The notes beneath the pieces were generated by a model. That model was given only the letters and a program-made list of their open reading frames with translations. It was not told the DNA's origin and searched no databases. From the NCBI GenBank assembly GCA_032158295.1, contig CM063262.1, forward strand, positions 3,567,394 to 3,631,393: DNA of 64,000 nucleotides, given 5' to 3'. This DNA comes from Pycnopodia helianthoides. Taxonomy: Eukaryota > Echinodermata > Asteroidea > Forcipulatida > Asteriidae. The translations under genes and the position numbers were made by a program. Shown in pieces: positions 37,201-45,714 of the stretch (its first letter is position 1; the number at the start of each line of letters is the position of its first letter).

Positions 37201-40200
37201 TGTATTGGTTCAATCGGTGACCAGAGTGACGTGAAAACAGTGGGAGGGGAAAAACACTAACAAATTTCACTGTTTGAAAACATCGGGTTTTTACGGAGCC
37301 CCTGAAGGAACATATCGTCACCGACGCCATGAAGTAGCACGAAGAGTACAAACCACTTTTTCAGATTTCAGTTTTTTACATACTTTACATAGGTTAACCG
37401 AGGCCTACAACTTCATGAAGTGGCAACGCTTCATGAGCTTTACTTTTTTAATTAAGGTGATCAGGCTTTGCAACTTTGCACCGAGCCTGACATTTTATGA
37501 AGCCACGAAGTAGCACGGATGTTCAATTTGCCATTGAAACACACGGCGCACACCAACCTCAAATGTGAAAAAAAACGTTGTAGAAGTAGCACAGCAATCT
37601 TGCATTTAGCGCACGCGCGTGACCTAGATTGTCCAACTCACAAACACGCAAAATGTCAATTTTCGTTAATTTTCGACGTCACGAAGTAGCACGCATCTTT
37701 CTTACTTCATTGCTTATTGAATTAGGACGAACAGCATTTAAAAGCACCGTATATGAAGTTCAATGCATCGAGTCGCCACTGTAAGAAAACTAGTTGAAAA
37801 AACCTTGAAAGTTAGTAGGACAGCTTGATTTAAAAAAAAAAAACGTTCAACTTTAAAGGAACATTACAGAATTGGTAAGAAAAAAACTTGAAAAAATATA
37901 CTTATTGATCACAGATTTACATAAAACTTACACGGTCTAATGATGATGATAGTAGAAAACATCCCTTAAAATACTTCTGTCTGAAATGCCATATTTGATG
38001 AGAGATGAATAAACTAAATTTTCCGATTGGAGTTTATCGCTCAGTGAGCGTTTTACTCATTTGTTGAATCTATATGATTTCATACAAATGTGTAATCGGT
38101 TTTTCACTATTTTCTCGTGACCCGGATGGCCGATCGATCTCAAACTTCTACAGGTTTGTCAGTTTATGTTTATGGTGGATTACATAAAGTGCTTACACTG
38201 CCAGCAACTGTTTTGTTAGCAAAACCCATTCTGTAATGTTCCTTTAAACGCCGTTTTCTCCGATTGTTTCTTTTTACTGGTATATACCCCTGTGCTACTT
38301 CGTGGCGTCGGTGACGGTATGAAAAAAACATAAATAATTTAAGTTTTTTATTTCGCGCCCAATCATTCTTTGTTCACGCGACATTGAAGTTATTTCGTGA
38401 TGCACTCGAAAATATTTCCTCGACTCGAAAACATTTCGAGCCAATAGTTTTAAAATGCCCAGAACACAAAATGAGCTGTAATTGTGGCAAACGGCTGCAT
38501 AAAAATTTTAACGGTGTTTTTTAAGACACGCAACCCAAGTCCTTACACCCTACAAAAAGTTTTAGATTTTATTTTTATTCATTTTTTTACTGTGGACACA
38601 CATACTGATAGTTTCTTAATATTATTTGAAATCACTCTTAACAATATATTTGTTTAAATATAACCGAAGTTACCAAGCTATTCCGTTGGGCGAAGAAATT
38701 GGACTCCAGGTAATTGAAGGTGGGTTTGGGAATTATTATAATACCAGTCATTTTCTGTCTCTGAAGTCGTTGTTACAATAATGAATTCTATGGGGTTGAA
38801 CAAAGAAAAATTGACTAGAGCGGGATTTGAACCAACGACCTCCGGATTAACGTACCGGCGCTCTACCAACTGAGCTATCTAGCCCTATATTGGCGGTCTC
38901 CCTATTTTGTCAATATCTTTGTTCGGGGGTGCCAGTCAGAAGCCATACAACCGTTAACTGCCGTGTAGCCAGGGATCACACCCAAGTCTACGATACAACC
39001 TGGGAAGCAGCAGCCACGGGATCACCTTGAGGGGATGCGACTTTTTCAATTTAAATGTCAAGTAATAAACCACAAGGGAAACTGACTGACTTACCCACTG
39101 TGGTTTGGTTAGAGAGGGAAGGAAACAACTCTGCCAGCATCGTTTGTGAACAAAATATTTTCGATAATGTTTGTGTAAATCGAATTTAAAAAGAAGGTTT
39201 GAATTCATAGAATAATATAGTCTTTGTTCCCGAGTTGTTTTTTATACAATCAAGACCTATGAATCAATCTATGAATACGGCAATTGACCTATATACGAAC
39301 CGTTGGAGTTGGGAGGTACGAAACGAAGGTTTTGCAAAGAGGCCATTATACCGTAACTGACTCACTAGATCGTCATCAAGATTTAAAGGGATTGTACACT
39401 TTTGGTAACAGCTCAAAATCAGCGTCCACATTTTGAGTGATTCATCATATGCATAAACAAACAAACCTGTGAAAGTTTGAGCTCAATTGGTCATCGAGGT
39501 CACGAGAAAGTAGTGAAAAGATACCTTATGTGTTTTCTGTTTTTTCAAACATCGGGTTTTTATCACGCGTGATAAAAACTATTGTTTTACTCATTTCTCA
39601 AAAACGATAGCATTTTAGGCAGAAATATTTTAAGGAACCCTTTCTACCATTACTTACTTTAAATCATGTAAGTTATGTGTGAATCTGTGAACATTTGTGG
39701 GTTTTTTATGTACAGGGCCTTTAAACACGTGTTTTAATTAGCTCGGCCATTGTCTTTATTTTTAACCCAACATCTTGCTCAAAACGACGCTTGGCATTTC
39801 CACTCAAAAATTAAGAGCACGATCCAAAGTCGCGCAATCATCTCCGTGCACGGCCCTGAAATACTCAACGAAATCCGCGAGACTCAGCGGGTGCTAAGTC
39901 ATCAAGGATTTCGTCGAGATTTAATTTCACGCTGGGCTAGAGTTTTCACTAAATGACTTCACAATTACATAATGCTGACAGAAACGTTTCACAGATTCAA
40001 AAATTTGGGGATAAAAACTGACATCTTTTTCCATATCCACATTATTTTGAATTGAAATATTTCTCAAAATGCTTCATACTATCGAAAGTTGCTGTACTTC
40101 TAACCAAGTAAGTTTTTATTGCCATACATGTTTAGAGTGATTACCATTCGTACCTTTCCTTTAACACCAAGATGTATTATTTTGTGCTCAAGTTCAAGCT

Positions 40201-43200
40201 TATCAGGCTTTCACGGAATGACTTCACAATTTTAATGCAGAATTTCATATGTAAGATGCGCTACAGTTGACGAAGCGGAGCTAACATCTCCATTTCTCCA
40301 GTTCTCCAGTTCTAGCTCAACGGGCTTATGCTGAATTACTTCGCAGTCTCATAATATAAAATTATGTTCGAAGTTCCTTTAAAGCCACCATAGAAATCTA
40401 CTCCTCGTTTTAGTCTCAGACAAGTAGATGTAATCATACCGCAAACCTATTAAAGTTATTAATGATATCTCACCTTGAAATGCCTCAAAACCTATAACCA
40501 AGCATATATTAACCTTTTTAACCACATTTGAATTTTCCACAGCTACGTTTAATACCCGATCCCGAAGCCAATCCAATCATTTCACAAGAGTTTGTCCAGT
40601 GTTTTGATTGACTGCTGTGTGGAAACAGTTCCTGACATGCAATTCAGACAAACTCGCCCATGTACACTTAATTTATTAAAAACTGTGGTGGCCTTCGCTT
40701 CCTTTCGTCGATCCTCCACCGAAGTTCCACTTTGAAGGTAAAGTTTGTAAATTGCACTTTTGTTCCGTTTTTTGCATTTTTTTTAAACAACTGGGCCGGC
40801 CCTACTTCAGCAAAACTTTGTAAATGTGATTGTTTTTTCAACTTGTTGATAAGGTTTTTGTTTCTCATTTTATTATAATTTGATAGTTTTACGCATCTGA
40901 ATTTTTCGTAATTATCAATCTGGCACTAACCTAAAGATTTTGCAAAACAACTAGCTACATTTCTGCCGTTGACGGCGTGCGTCAAAATGACAATACTTTG
41001 ACGTCATTTGCAGGATATTGCTTTGTTGTAACAAAGCGGCCATACAAAACGGAGCTGCCACAAGAGACGTAACATGAGTGATGGCGAATCTTTCTCAAAA
41101 GCACCGCAGAAGGACATTCAATAATTAATGTTTTATGTTTTTGTTTTTGGGTGGTTTTTTTTGCCTCGAAATTGTGTGGTTTTCCTTTTACTTCGTGAAC
41201 TAACACGGTCAGCCATTTTGTAGAACCAAAATTTCTGACTCCACAAAATGGTGGACCGTGTTAGTTCAACAATTTAAAGGAAAACCACGCAACTTTGAAG
41301 TTGTGTGGATCATCATATTCTACTTTTAAAACATCTTTCTAACCTTGTTCATTTCATAACAAACGCTTTTTATAGCCCAAAATCGCCCAAATCTTCTTAG
41401 AACCATCACCGCTCATAGAGATAATTAATTAAATTGTGTCTCCGCAAACCTTACTTAATTGTATTCCCACCAAGCACAGTTTATAATCCTACTTAAATTA
41501 GACATGATTGGCTGACCGTGTTAACTATTACATTAATTCGAAGTTTGTTATTGACAATACAACCGAAACCCCAGTGTTTGTTCGTAACAAACTCAATTCT
41601 AGTTAAATTTTGTCTCCACAAACCTCACTTAATTGTATTCCCACTAAGCACAGTTTTCTCATCCTACTTAAATGAGACATAATTGGCCGACCGTGTTAAT
41701 TATTACACTAATGCAAAGTTTTTCGACAATACAGCCCAAACCCCAGTGTTTGTTCGTAACAAACTCATTTCTATAGTTAAATTGTGTCTCCGCTCACTTA
41801 ATTGTATTCCCACCATGCACAGTTTCTAATCCCACTTATATATAATTGAGACATGATTTAGTTCAATAGTTGTGAAACCTTTTTGATTTTGACTCTAATT
41901 GTCAGCAGCCTTGTAGCCGCGACGGACGGCAGGGTACGACAGTCCTTTGCTTCCTTTGCCTTTGCCAATATCCACTGCCCATTACATGATTCCCCGAAGA
42001 GACATTACTATTATTATTATATCTTTCTGGTAATGAAACCAAGGGACCCTCAAAAGCGACTAGCGCTGTGACTCGTAGGCCTGAAGGTACCTGTGTAGAG
42101 AAAGAAGACTATCAATTGAATAACTGAATAATCGCTAAACCTTTAATTGAATAATCGCTATAAAACATTTTTAATTTATTTCTTATCCGACCGAACACAA
42201 TAGAATATAACTAATTCACCGATCTCAATCCCCAGTACAAGACGCGTACTGCCCCACACTATACGTGGAAAACGATGTTGTAGTCGGTGGTGCTTAAAGG
42301 TACACGTTGCCTTGGATCGGGCGAGTTGGTCTATAAAAGAGCGTTTGTAACCGTTTGTTATAAAAAGCATGGTTAGAAAGATGTTTTAAAAGTAGAACAC
42401 AATGATCCACACAAATAATATGCCTCGAAACTGCGTGGTTTTCCTTTAACTTTGCGAACTAACACAATAAAATATACACGGTCGGCCATTTTGTGGTGTC
42501 AAAAATTTGACAAGTAAAGTTTCGGATAGAATTTACACTTTCTTAGGGGGGGCGTCAATACAAGAGTATGGCCCTACCTTTAACTGTGCAGTTATTTAAA
42601 CAGCTATTCCATTGAGCTAAACTTGTCTGTTCACCTAATAATATGACCTAGAACCTGTTTCTAGCTTCAGCCATGAATGTCAGTATGTGATTGTCCGCGA
42701 TTGGCTTCGAATTGTATTGCCATTACCGTTTACTATCCCTATACGGTTGTCGAGGCCACGATGCACATGAGTGGAACAATAATGTAAAGTGGCGAAGGGG
42801 GGGGGGTATAGGATTAGAGGTATACCGTCGTAACACACAGCCTCCCAGCCGACCCTTGTCCCAACAACCTCACATGACATCCCTGTTACATTTAGTTTTG
42901 GTTATCTCTCCCTAGTTAAAATTTCTTCGGCTCATTTACCCGTCTCATTATCTCTTCACTGTCATTAAATGTTGCTCACGCATGCAGGCTTTTCACCTCA
43001 CATCAAGCCACAAAGATAGGGGGGGGGGGAGAATGTGGACAGTAATTTTTTGGGCAAATCCAGTATCAGACCCTTACCAGGCATAACAACAAATACATGG
43101 ACGAAATATTTTTAACAAACACAGCATGCAAGCTTTTTTTTTTTTTTTTTTTTTACAAAGGAAGCTAGTTTATAGTTTTTACTAAGCTAGTTTATACTAT

Positions 43201-45342
43201 TTATTTCTACAGGCAGTACTTTTAGCTGATTTCCCTATTTTCTTGATGTGTGTTCTTTACAAAAATGATAGACACTGTGAAACTTTTGTGTCCCAAGGCT
43301 GTTTCCTTTTGTTTGTTTGTTTGTTTGTTTGTTTGTTTGTTTGTTTGTTTGTTTGTTTGTTTGTTTGTTTGTTTGTTTGTTTGTTTGTTTGTTTGTTTGT
43401 TTGTTTGTTTGTTTTGTTTTTGTTTGTTTTTTGTTTTTTGTTTTTTGTTTTTTGTGTTTTTTTTGTTTTGTTTTTGTTTTTTTTTGGGGGGGTAATAAGC
43501 AAGTTGCGTGTCTGATCTTCATGCTGTTTTTGTTTTTGTTTGTTTGTTTGTTTGTGGGGTGTTGGGGTGTTTGTTTGTTTGTTTGTTTGTATATTTTTAT
43601 TTTCTGTTTAATTGTTTGATTGTTTGTTTTTGTTTTAGTTTTTGAGGTTTTTAGTTTTTGCAGATGGTTGATGACCTGACGTTTCGACCTTAACACGTTT
43701 TTTTGTTGTTATTTATTGTTAATACAACACTTTTTTTAATCACTCCATCCAAAGACAACCCCGCCAAAAAACAAAATAATGATAATCATCATCTTCATCA
43801 TAATGATAATAGTAATAACCAATAATAATAAAAACAAATAATATTAGTGAATGAAAATAAAAGAATGTGTTCGAGTTCAATTATCTCGCAGCGATATTCG
43901 AAACCCCATTGTGTCATTAGGCATTTCTTCTTTTATTTTTTTCTTTCTTGCTCCTACCTTAAAGCTCTCATCAGCCTTATATTATTGGGGAAAAAATAGT
44001 TTGTGTGTTACGTACACAGTCGCTTACCCATTAAGAGTGCTTGATGCTTGATATGGGTCGCAATTCATCCCGAATCAAGGGAAGTTATAACCAACAATCG
44101 AAGATAACATTGAACCGGACAGAAAAGTGGTGGGATACATGTAAACGATTTGCAGCTGGTGTGACGGCGGGTCTTGACGATTGGGTGGCGACGCCGTTTA
44201 AAAGTTGCATGGACTGACTTTTGCCGAAAGAAATGTTTCTGAAGAATTTTGTTTTACACGGGACAAATATTGACAGATGATGCGCCGTTTCAAAGCGGAA
44301 AAAACCATACGGTAACTTTTTTCTTCAGTTTTGGGGTCAAACCGGCAAAAAACGCACTTTGCATCTTTAAGTACACAATACGAATGCTATAGAGAGAACT
44401 ACACCAACCCTTTCAGTCCACCAGCTAAACAATCCTTTTTATAACAACTTTCCTTAGCATATCCCTTCGATATTTTGTAACAAATTTGAATGCGCTTGGA
44501 TGGGGCACCCAGGCTCATTTTTTGAAAAATGTAAGTGGCTAAATCATTTTTTTTTTACTACAAACGAAACAATTTACTCAAATACACAAAACATTGCATC
44601 AGTTTTGGCGCATTATCTCGATTCATGCATAGTGAGCATAAAAGTAGCAACAGTTTTTGTGCAACATTATACGTTATCAATTCTGCAGGCCTACAGCTAA
44701 ATATCAATAATCAACAGTTTTTGTGCAACATTATACGTTATCAATTCTGCAGGCCTACAGCTAAATATCAATAATCAAAATTTTTTGTGCAACAATATCA
44801 GACCTACTGCTAAAATAACAAAAGTTTTTGTCCAGCATAGACATTCTTCAGGGCTACAGCTAAAATAACATGTGTGTTCTTCCAACATTATCAGTTATCA
44901 ATTCTGCAGGCCTTTTTCTAACTATCAACGGTTTTTATGCAACAATATCAGAGTAACAATTCTGCAGACCTACAGGTAAATATTAACAGATTTGTGCGTA
45001 CACATTTTGCAGTCTGACAGCTAAATATCAACCGGTTTTGGTGGGGGGGGGTGGTGGGGGAGTTACGTTATAGGTTTACATTCTGCGTGCCAGTAGTAAC
45101 AGTCTTCTTGCATTAGTATCAGTTGCAGAGTTTACATGAGTTCTGTAGACCAATCGATTGACAAATTCAACTAACTTAAACAAAACCAACACAATGAATC
45201 AGACTAATTTTATCCGACCTTACGGACTTACCATGTCAGAGTTGTATCTGGAGTTGTAACCAAATGTCTTATTGCAGGACTCCTTGGGAAAAACCACACA
45301 ACGGCTTCAATCTGACAGCAGTGGTAAGGTTCTGACGGCAAC
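24935..45342 (-). CDS. GUCY1B2: Soluble guanylate cyclase beta-2-like subunit (whole gene, 11 coding exons)
   Basis: Converts GTP to cGMP; the family acts as gas-regulated (nitric oxide) cyclases. I assembled eleven coding exons on the minus strand: 45234-45232, 35171-35098, 33026-32932, 32162-31899, 31803-31682, 30776-30377, 29703-29383, 28926-28778, 27629-27328, 25720-25569 and 25227-24935. All junctions are GT...AG with matching phases, giving 2175 nt (724 residues). Domains: H-NOX about 1-186 with haem-ligand His103 (in NLDFMH) and the YxSxR haem-propionate motif Y133/S135/R137; H-NOXA/PAS-like about 226-340; coiled coil about 365-405; catalytic domain about 428-615; Pro/Thr-rich tail 628-724 ending CQLL. 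The catalytic segment reads like vertebrate beta-2 ([34 protein letters not shown]) rather than beta-1. The CAAX end is also a beta-2 trait. The exon 5/6 junction (31682/30776) is the least certain. Family is sure; orthology to beta-2 is strongly supported. Confidence 0.95.
25569..25720 (-). CDS. GUCY1B2: GUCY1B2 exon 10 (end of catalytic domain)
   Basis: Completes Arg577 and reads [20 protein letters not shown], then [16 protein letters not shown] and a spacer to E627. The [16 protein letters not shown] block closes class III cyclase domains and matches sGC beta-2. The acceptor is gcataccaag and the donor is GAAG|GTGAGT. 152 nt, ends in phase 1. Confidence 0.95.
25925..26255 (-). mobile_element. 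tRNA-derived SINE, copy 5, split by element L (between exons 9/10 side and 3' side of GUCY1B2)
   Basis: 25925-25989 holds the B box end (gagcgggacttgaacccgtg) and 26174-26255 the A box end (ctctaccaactgaactatct) plus tail. The break is the 184-bp L element. It lies in intron 9 of the cyclase gene. Confidence 0.75.
25990..26173. mobile_element. TIR element family L inserted in a SINE
   Basis: TGTGGCAGGAGATTCTG at the left is inverted at the right (CAGATTTCCCTATGACA) and both sides are flanked by CCGG. It interrupts the tRNA-like head of SINE copy 5, whose halves match on either side. A relative lies at 19503-19640. Confidence 0.75.
26688..26886. repeat. Long near-perfect inverted repeat (intron 9 of GUCY1B2)
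   Basis: Two arms of about 92 bp with a loop of about 13 nt. Left arm contains ggcctgacgtttcgacccta, right arm the complement tagggtcgaaacgtcaggcc. Single-arm fragments of the same sequence occur at 43660-43690 and 51297-51350, so this is a dispersed family in head-to-head form. Confidence 0.85.
27328..27629 (-). CDS. GUCY1B2: GUCY1B2 exon 9 (catalytic core)
   Basis: Encodes residues 477-576, starting [20 protein letters not shown]. It carries E478 and C548 (guanine recognition), D482 (second metal Asp), and N555 and R559 (ribose orientation and transition-state stabilisation) in [19 protein letters not shown]. With D438 this gives a complete catalytic set on one chain. The acceptor is ttgtttgtttgtag and the donor is GTAAG|GTAATT, leaving AG of Arg577 for exon 10. 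Confidence 0.96.
27799..27936. repeat. Foldback element in intron 8 of GUCY1B2
   Basis: gtgcaagtctcgcgcgtatt at the left is inverted at the right (aatatgcgcgagacttgcac), with a shorter inner palindrome gggaccgctttggtccc. Around it (27730-28120) a short motif of the type agtcataattatgactta recurs about ten times. Confidence 0.7.
28186..28690 (+). repeat. 24-bp minisatellite in intron 8 of GUCY1B2
   Basis: About 21 copies of a unit containing ggaacactggtacctagggc followed by atac. Variants (aatactgg; catatagg) are grouped in blocks, suggesting local duplications of several units. Ends about 90 bp from exon 8. Confidence 0.9.
28778..28926 (-). CDS. GUCY1B2: GUCY1B2 exon 8 (start of catalytic domain)
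   Basis: Too interrupted to appear as a long open frame. Between ctgaacag and TACAAG|GTAAGT it reads [39 protein letters not shown] and [10 protein letters not shown]. The FSD motif supplies the first metal-binding Asp (D438), which the beta-1 subunit lacks. 149 nt, phase 1 to phase 0; the next exon continues K|VETIGDAY without a gap. Confidence 0.95.
29192..29372. mobile_element. TIR element family F, copy 2 (adjacent to a splice donor)
   Basis: CTAGTCTTGACTGGCGACG at the left and CGTCGCCAATCAAGACTAG at the right, flanked by TCTGACA and TCTGGCA (7-bp target duplication, one mismatch). The right duplicate occupies intron positions +4 to +10 after exon 7 of GUCY1B2. Confidence 0.85.
29383..29703 (-). 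CDS. GUCY1B2: GUCY1B2 exon 7 (end of H-NOXA, signalling coiled coil)
   Basis: Encodes residues 321-426. [18 protein letters not shown] finishes the H-NOXA domain. The helix [20 protein letters not shown] and [18 protein letters not shown] form the parallel coiled coil that links sensor and cyclase in sGC, and [12 protein letters not shown] opens the catalytic module. The acceptor ctttctcctag completes Gly320 and the donor is GCAG|GTGTGC. A MITE (F2) lies from intron position +11. Confidence 0.95.
29876..29940 (+). mobile_element. Possible tRNA-derived SINE head
   Basis: ggtgctgtggcgcaatatgc followed by a B-box-like ggggcgaacccc. Lies in intron 6 of GUCY1B2. Weak on its own. Confidence 0.3.
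30283..30373. mobile_element. TIR element family I, copy at a splice donor (I2)
   Basis: A 91-bp element with CACTCTCTGG at one end and CCTTAGAGTG at the other, flanked by a TAC duplicate on each side. Read on the gene strand, the duplicate is GTA and the exon 6 donor is made of it. The interior (ggaacccggaatccgggtc) matches sequences at about 1690-1768 and 35530-36050. Confidence 0.65.
30377..30776 (-). CDS. GUCY1B2: GUCY1B2 exon 6 (linker and H-NOXA/PAS-like domain)
   Basis: Starts after ttcttgctag with [17 protein letters not shown], then a linker. The H-NOXA domain follows from about residue 226, with the family hallmark [19 protein letters not shown] (232-250) and later [12 protein letters not shown]. 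The domain mediates dimerisation in this family. 400 nt; ends CTCAGAG|GTACAC in phase 1. The intron begins with a small repeat element directly at the donor (see element I2), and reading through the donor gives a stop three codons later. Confidence 0.94.
30908..31305 (-). mobile_element. MITE family B, copy 2 (intron 5 of GUCY1B2)
   Basis: TTAAAGGAACATTACAG to TGTAATGTTCCTTTAA, in the opposite orientation to copy 1. It lies between exons 5 and 6 of the cyclase gene, about 130 bp upstream (in gene terms) of exon 6. Confidence 0.88.
31682..31803 (-). CDS. GUCY1B2: GUCY1B2 exon 5 (end of H-NOX)
   Basis: Encodes [40 protein letters not shown] (residues 147-186), the last strands of the H-NOX fold. 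The acceptor is strong (ttcttcctccttcccag). I placed the donor at TTC|GTTGAG (31681) because it is the phase-0 GT that joins exon 6 (E187 W L S) without a gap. GTTGAG is a weak donor, and CAC|GTCCGC two codons earlier (9 nt) is also possible, so the last two residues are uncertain. Confidence 0.85.
31899..32162 (-). CDS. GUCY1B2: GUCY1B2 exon 4 (haem-pocket part of H-NOX)
   Basis: Encodes residues 59-145. It includes [27 protein letters not shown], the haem-ligand helix NLDFMH (His103, aligned with His105 of human beta-1), PSFRAE, and [12 protein letters not shown] with the YxSxR motif intact. Where beta-1 has Cys122 this protein has Ala121. The acceptor is acgaacag and the donor is TCAG|GTGAGG; 264 nt, phase 1 at both ends. 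The intron just upstream contains a degenerate minisatellite of about 35 bp. Confidence 0.95.
32425..32870 (+). repeat. ~35-bp degenerate minisatellite in intron 3 of GUCY1B2
   Basis: Unit of the type tggctacatttaggactcgt then actgcatttaggacc, about 12 diverged copies. Ends about 60 bp from exon 3. Confidence 0.85.
32932..33026 (-). CDS. GUCY1B2: GUCY1B2 exon 3 (H-NOX)
   Basis: The acceptor ttttctcacaag is followed by A (completing Arg26) and [20 protein letters not shown], then [11 protein letters not shown] and a donor GTAAGG. YDD plus the T/Y pair matches the 'YDDSKTY' region of beta-1. Two alternative AGs a few bases downstream put the exon out of frame with exon 2 (immediate stops), so the upstream AG at 33028-33027 is preferred. 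Length is 95 nt; phases fit both neighbours. Confidence 0.9.
33149..33282 (+). mobile_element. tRNA-derived SINE, copy 3 (intron 2 of GUCY1B2)
   Basis: Inverted relative to copies 1 and 2 and more diverged: caaagatattgacaaaatta, then gacggcacgttaatctgaag and ggttcaagtccggctctag. It lies between exon 2 and exon 3, about 120 bp upstream of exon 3 in gene terms. Confidence 0.65.
34530..34650 (-). repeat. Dispersed repeat with hammerhead-like core, copy 2 (intron 2-side of intron 1/2 region of GUCY1B2)
   Basis: Minus strand: CTGACGA (34578-34572), stem-loop, GAAA (34555-34552), then gctaaggccatctccc. Differs from copy 1 at three of 27 core positions. It lies in the intron between exons 2 and 3. 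Confidence 0.45.
35098..35171 (-). CDS. GUCY1B2: GUCY1B2 exon 2 (H-NOX N-terminus)
   Basis: Too short to stand out as an open frame. The acceptor is tctattgcag, followed by codons for [20 protein letters not shown] and WDTI, then CG and the donor GTAAGA. This is the first H-NOX helix, with the conserved YG and the W of the 'TW' pair. It contributes residues 2-25 and ends two bases into Arg26, which matches the next exon. Confidence 0.92.
35500..36046. repeat. Family I-like element with a 93-100 bp internal minisatellite (intron 1 of GUCY1B2)
   Basis: Bounded by cactgacaaaatttctg and gagaattttttgagtg. Inside, a unit starting ggttacaaatggttacaaat recurs at 35655, 35748, 35841 and about 35941. 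Each unit has a short foldback (ggtgcatttgtaacc) and a C-rich stretch of variable length. Confidence 0.75.
36050..37293. other. Intron 1 sequence of GUCY1B2
   Basis: Poly-T at 36562-36582 and poly-G near 36435; the phrase ggtctcaccctttt recurs at 36753 and 36829. No exon seen. Confidence 0.5.
37294..38320. mobile_element. Larger repeat element sharing a family-G-like left end; contains MITE B copy 3
   Basis: Left side has TA-cggagcccctgaaggaaca, then cgtcaccgacgccatgaag and tagcacg. The right side has the inverted form (tgctacttcgtggcgtcggt, then gacgg). Two more 'acgaagtagcacg' motifs lie inside (about 37505 and 37680). The right terminus is not clear. Confidence 0.5.
37853..38247 (+). mobile_element. 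MITE family B, copy 3 (nested in another element)
   Basis: Complete copy with TTAA at both ends, inside a larger element bounded by inverted copies of a CGTCACCGACGCC motif (37317 and 38290-38318). The B insertion is therefore the younger event. Confidence 0.88.
38793..39047 (-). mobile_element. tRNA-derived SINE, copy 2 (intron 1 of GUCY1B2)
   Basis: Nearly identical to copy 1 over about 250 bp, head and tail, with only about ten differences by eye. Same orientation. Confidence 0.82.
39383..39724 (+). mobile_element. MITE family C, copy 2 (intron 1 of GUCY1B2)
   Basis: TTAAAGGGATTGTACAC to TGTACAGGGCCTTTAA, 342 bp, the same length as copy 1. The central palindrome differs (tttttatcacgcgtgataaaaa). 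Confidence 0.85.
39725..41159. other. Intron 1 sequence of GUCY1B2
   Basis: Includes partial repeats (ctaaccaagtaagtttttat, about 40098, resembling a family A arm). No exon found in this span. Confidence 0.5.
41160..41390. mobile_element. Palindromic element family E, copy 1
   Basis: Two arms with gtggttttcctttta / taaaggaaaaccac and gtgaactaacacgg / ccgtgttagttca flank a short centre, giving a foldback of about 230 bp. The right part (aacatctttctaacc, ataacaaacgctttttatag) matches copies 2-4. Confidence 0.7.
41430..41860 (+). repeat. ~175-bp direct repeat, 2.5 copies (intron 1 of GUCY1B2)
   Basis: Units starting at about 41433, 41605 and 41780 share gtgtctccgcaaacc, cacttaattgtattcccacc, gaccgtgttaa and ccccagtgtttgttcgtaac. 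Confidence 0.8.
42296..42520. mobile_element. Palindromic element family E, copy 2 (half)
   Basis: Matches one arm of copy 1: gtttgttataaaaagcat, gttagaaagatgttttaaaa, gcgtggttttcctttaactt, then cggtcggccattttgtgg. The second arm is missing or diverged. Confidence 0.65.
43303..43412 (+). repeat. (TTTG)n microsatellite
   Basis: About 27 units followed by a less regular T/G-rich stretch to 43630. In intron 1 of GUCY1B2. Confidence 0.95.
44650..45020 (+). repeat. ~64-bp degenerate tandem repeat (intron 1 of GUCY1B2)
   Basis: The first two units (44651 and 44715) are nearly identical: cagtttttgtgcaacattat, then tcaattctgcaggcctacag. Four or five more diverged units follow. Confidence 0.8.
45232..45342 (-). 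CDS. GUCY1B2: GUCY1B2 exon 1: 5' UTR plus start codon
   Basis: The exon ends GACATG followed by a consensus donor GTAAGT (45231-45226), and the next coding exon begins TACGGG, so the joined start reads Met-Tyr-Gly as in other sGC beta H-NOX domains. Reading upstream from the ATG there is an in-frame TGA after 24 codons and no other ATG, so this Met is the natural start. A likely acceptor (tctttag) ends at 45343, which would make 45342-45232 an internal exon with an untranslated first exon further upstream. The intron to exon 2 is about 10 kb. Confidence 0.8.
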
Positions 45343-45666
45343 CTAAAGACAAGGGAGAGAGGTTTTGATGTCTAGCATCAGTGAAGTGTTCATGTCCAAT
45401 AAAACCGGACTTCTGCTCAGTCATTGGATGTTGCTGTCAGACTCAGCCTATAACTTGAGAGTCGGCCTCGTACAAAATGAGAGCCCTGTGACAAATAATC
45501 GACCGGACTTGACTGTTGGTTTTCCTGCGGCTGTTTGAAGTATCATTTCTTCGCCATTGTTCCTGTCAATCATTCTTTTAAAACACCATCGCTAAGAGTC
45601 AATTTTACGCAAAATAATAAGTCAGCGGGTGTGAAGGTTACAACCTGGCTTGTTTCATCTATGACT

Positions 45667-45714
45667 GTTTGTTTGTTTGTTTGTTTGTTTGTTTGTTTGT
45701 TTGTTTGTTTGTTT
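45667..45714 (+). repeat. (TTTG)n microsatellite
   Basis: About 12 units, a little upstream of GUCY1B2 exon 1 on the minus strand. Confidence 0.92.
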
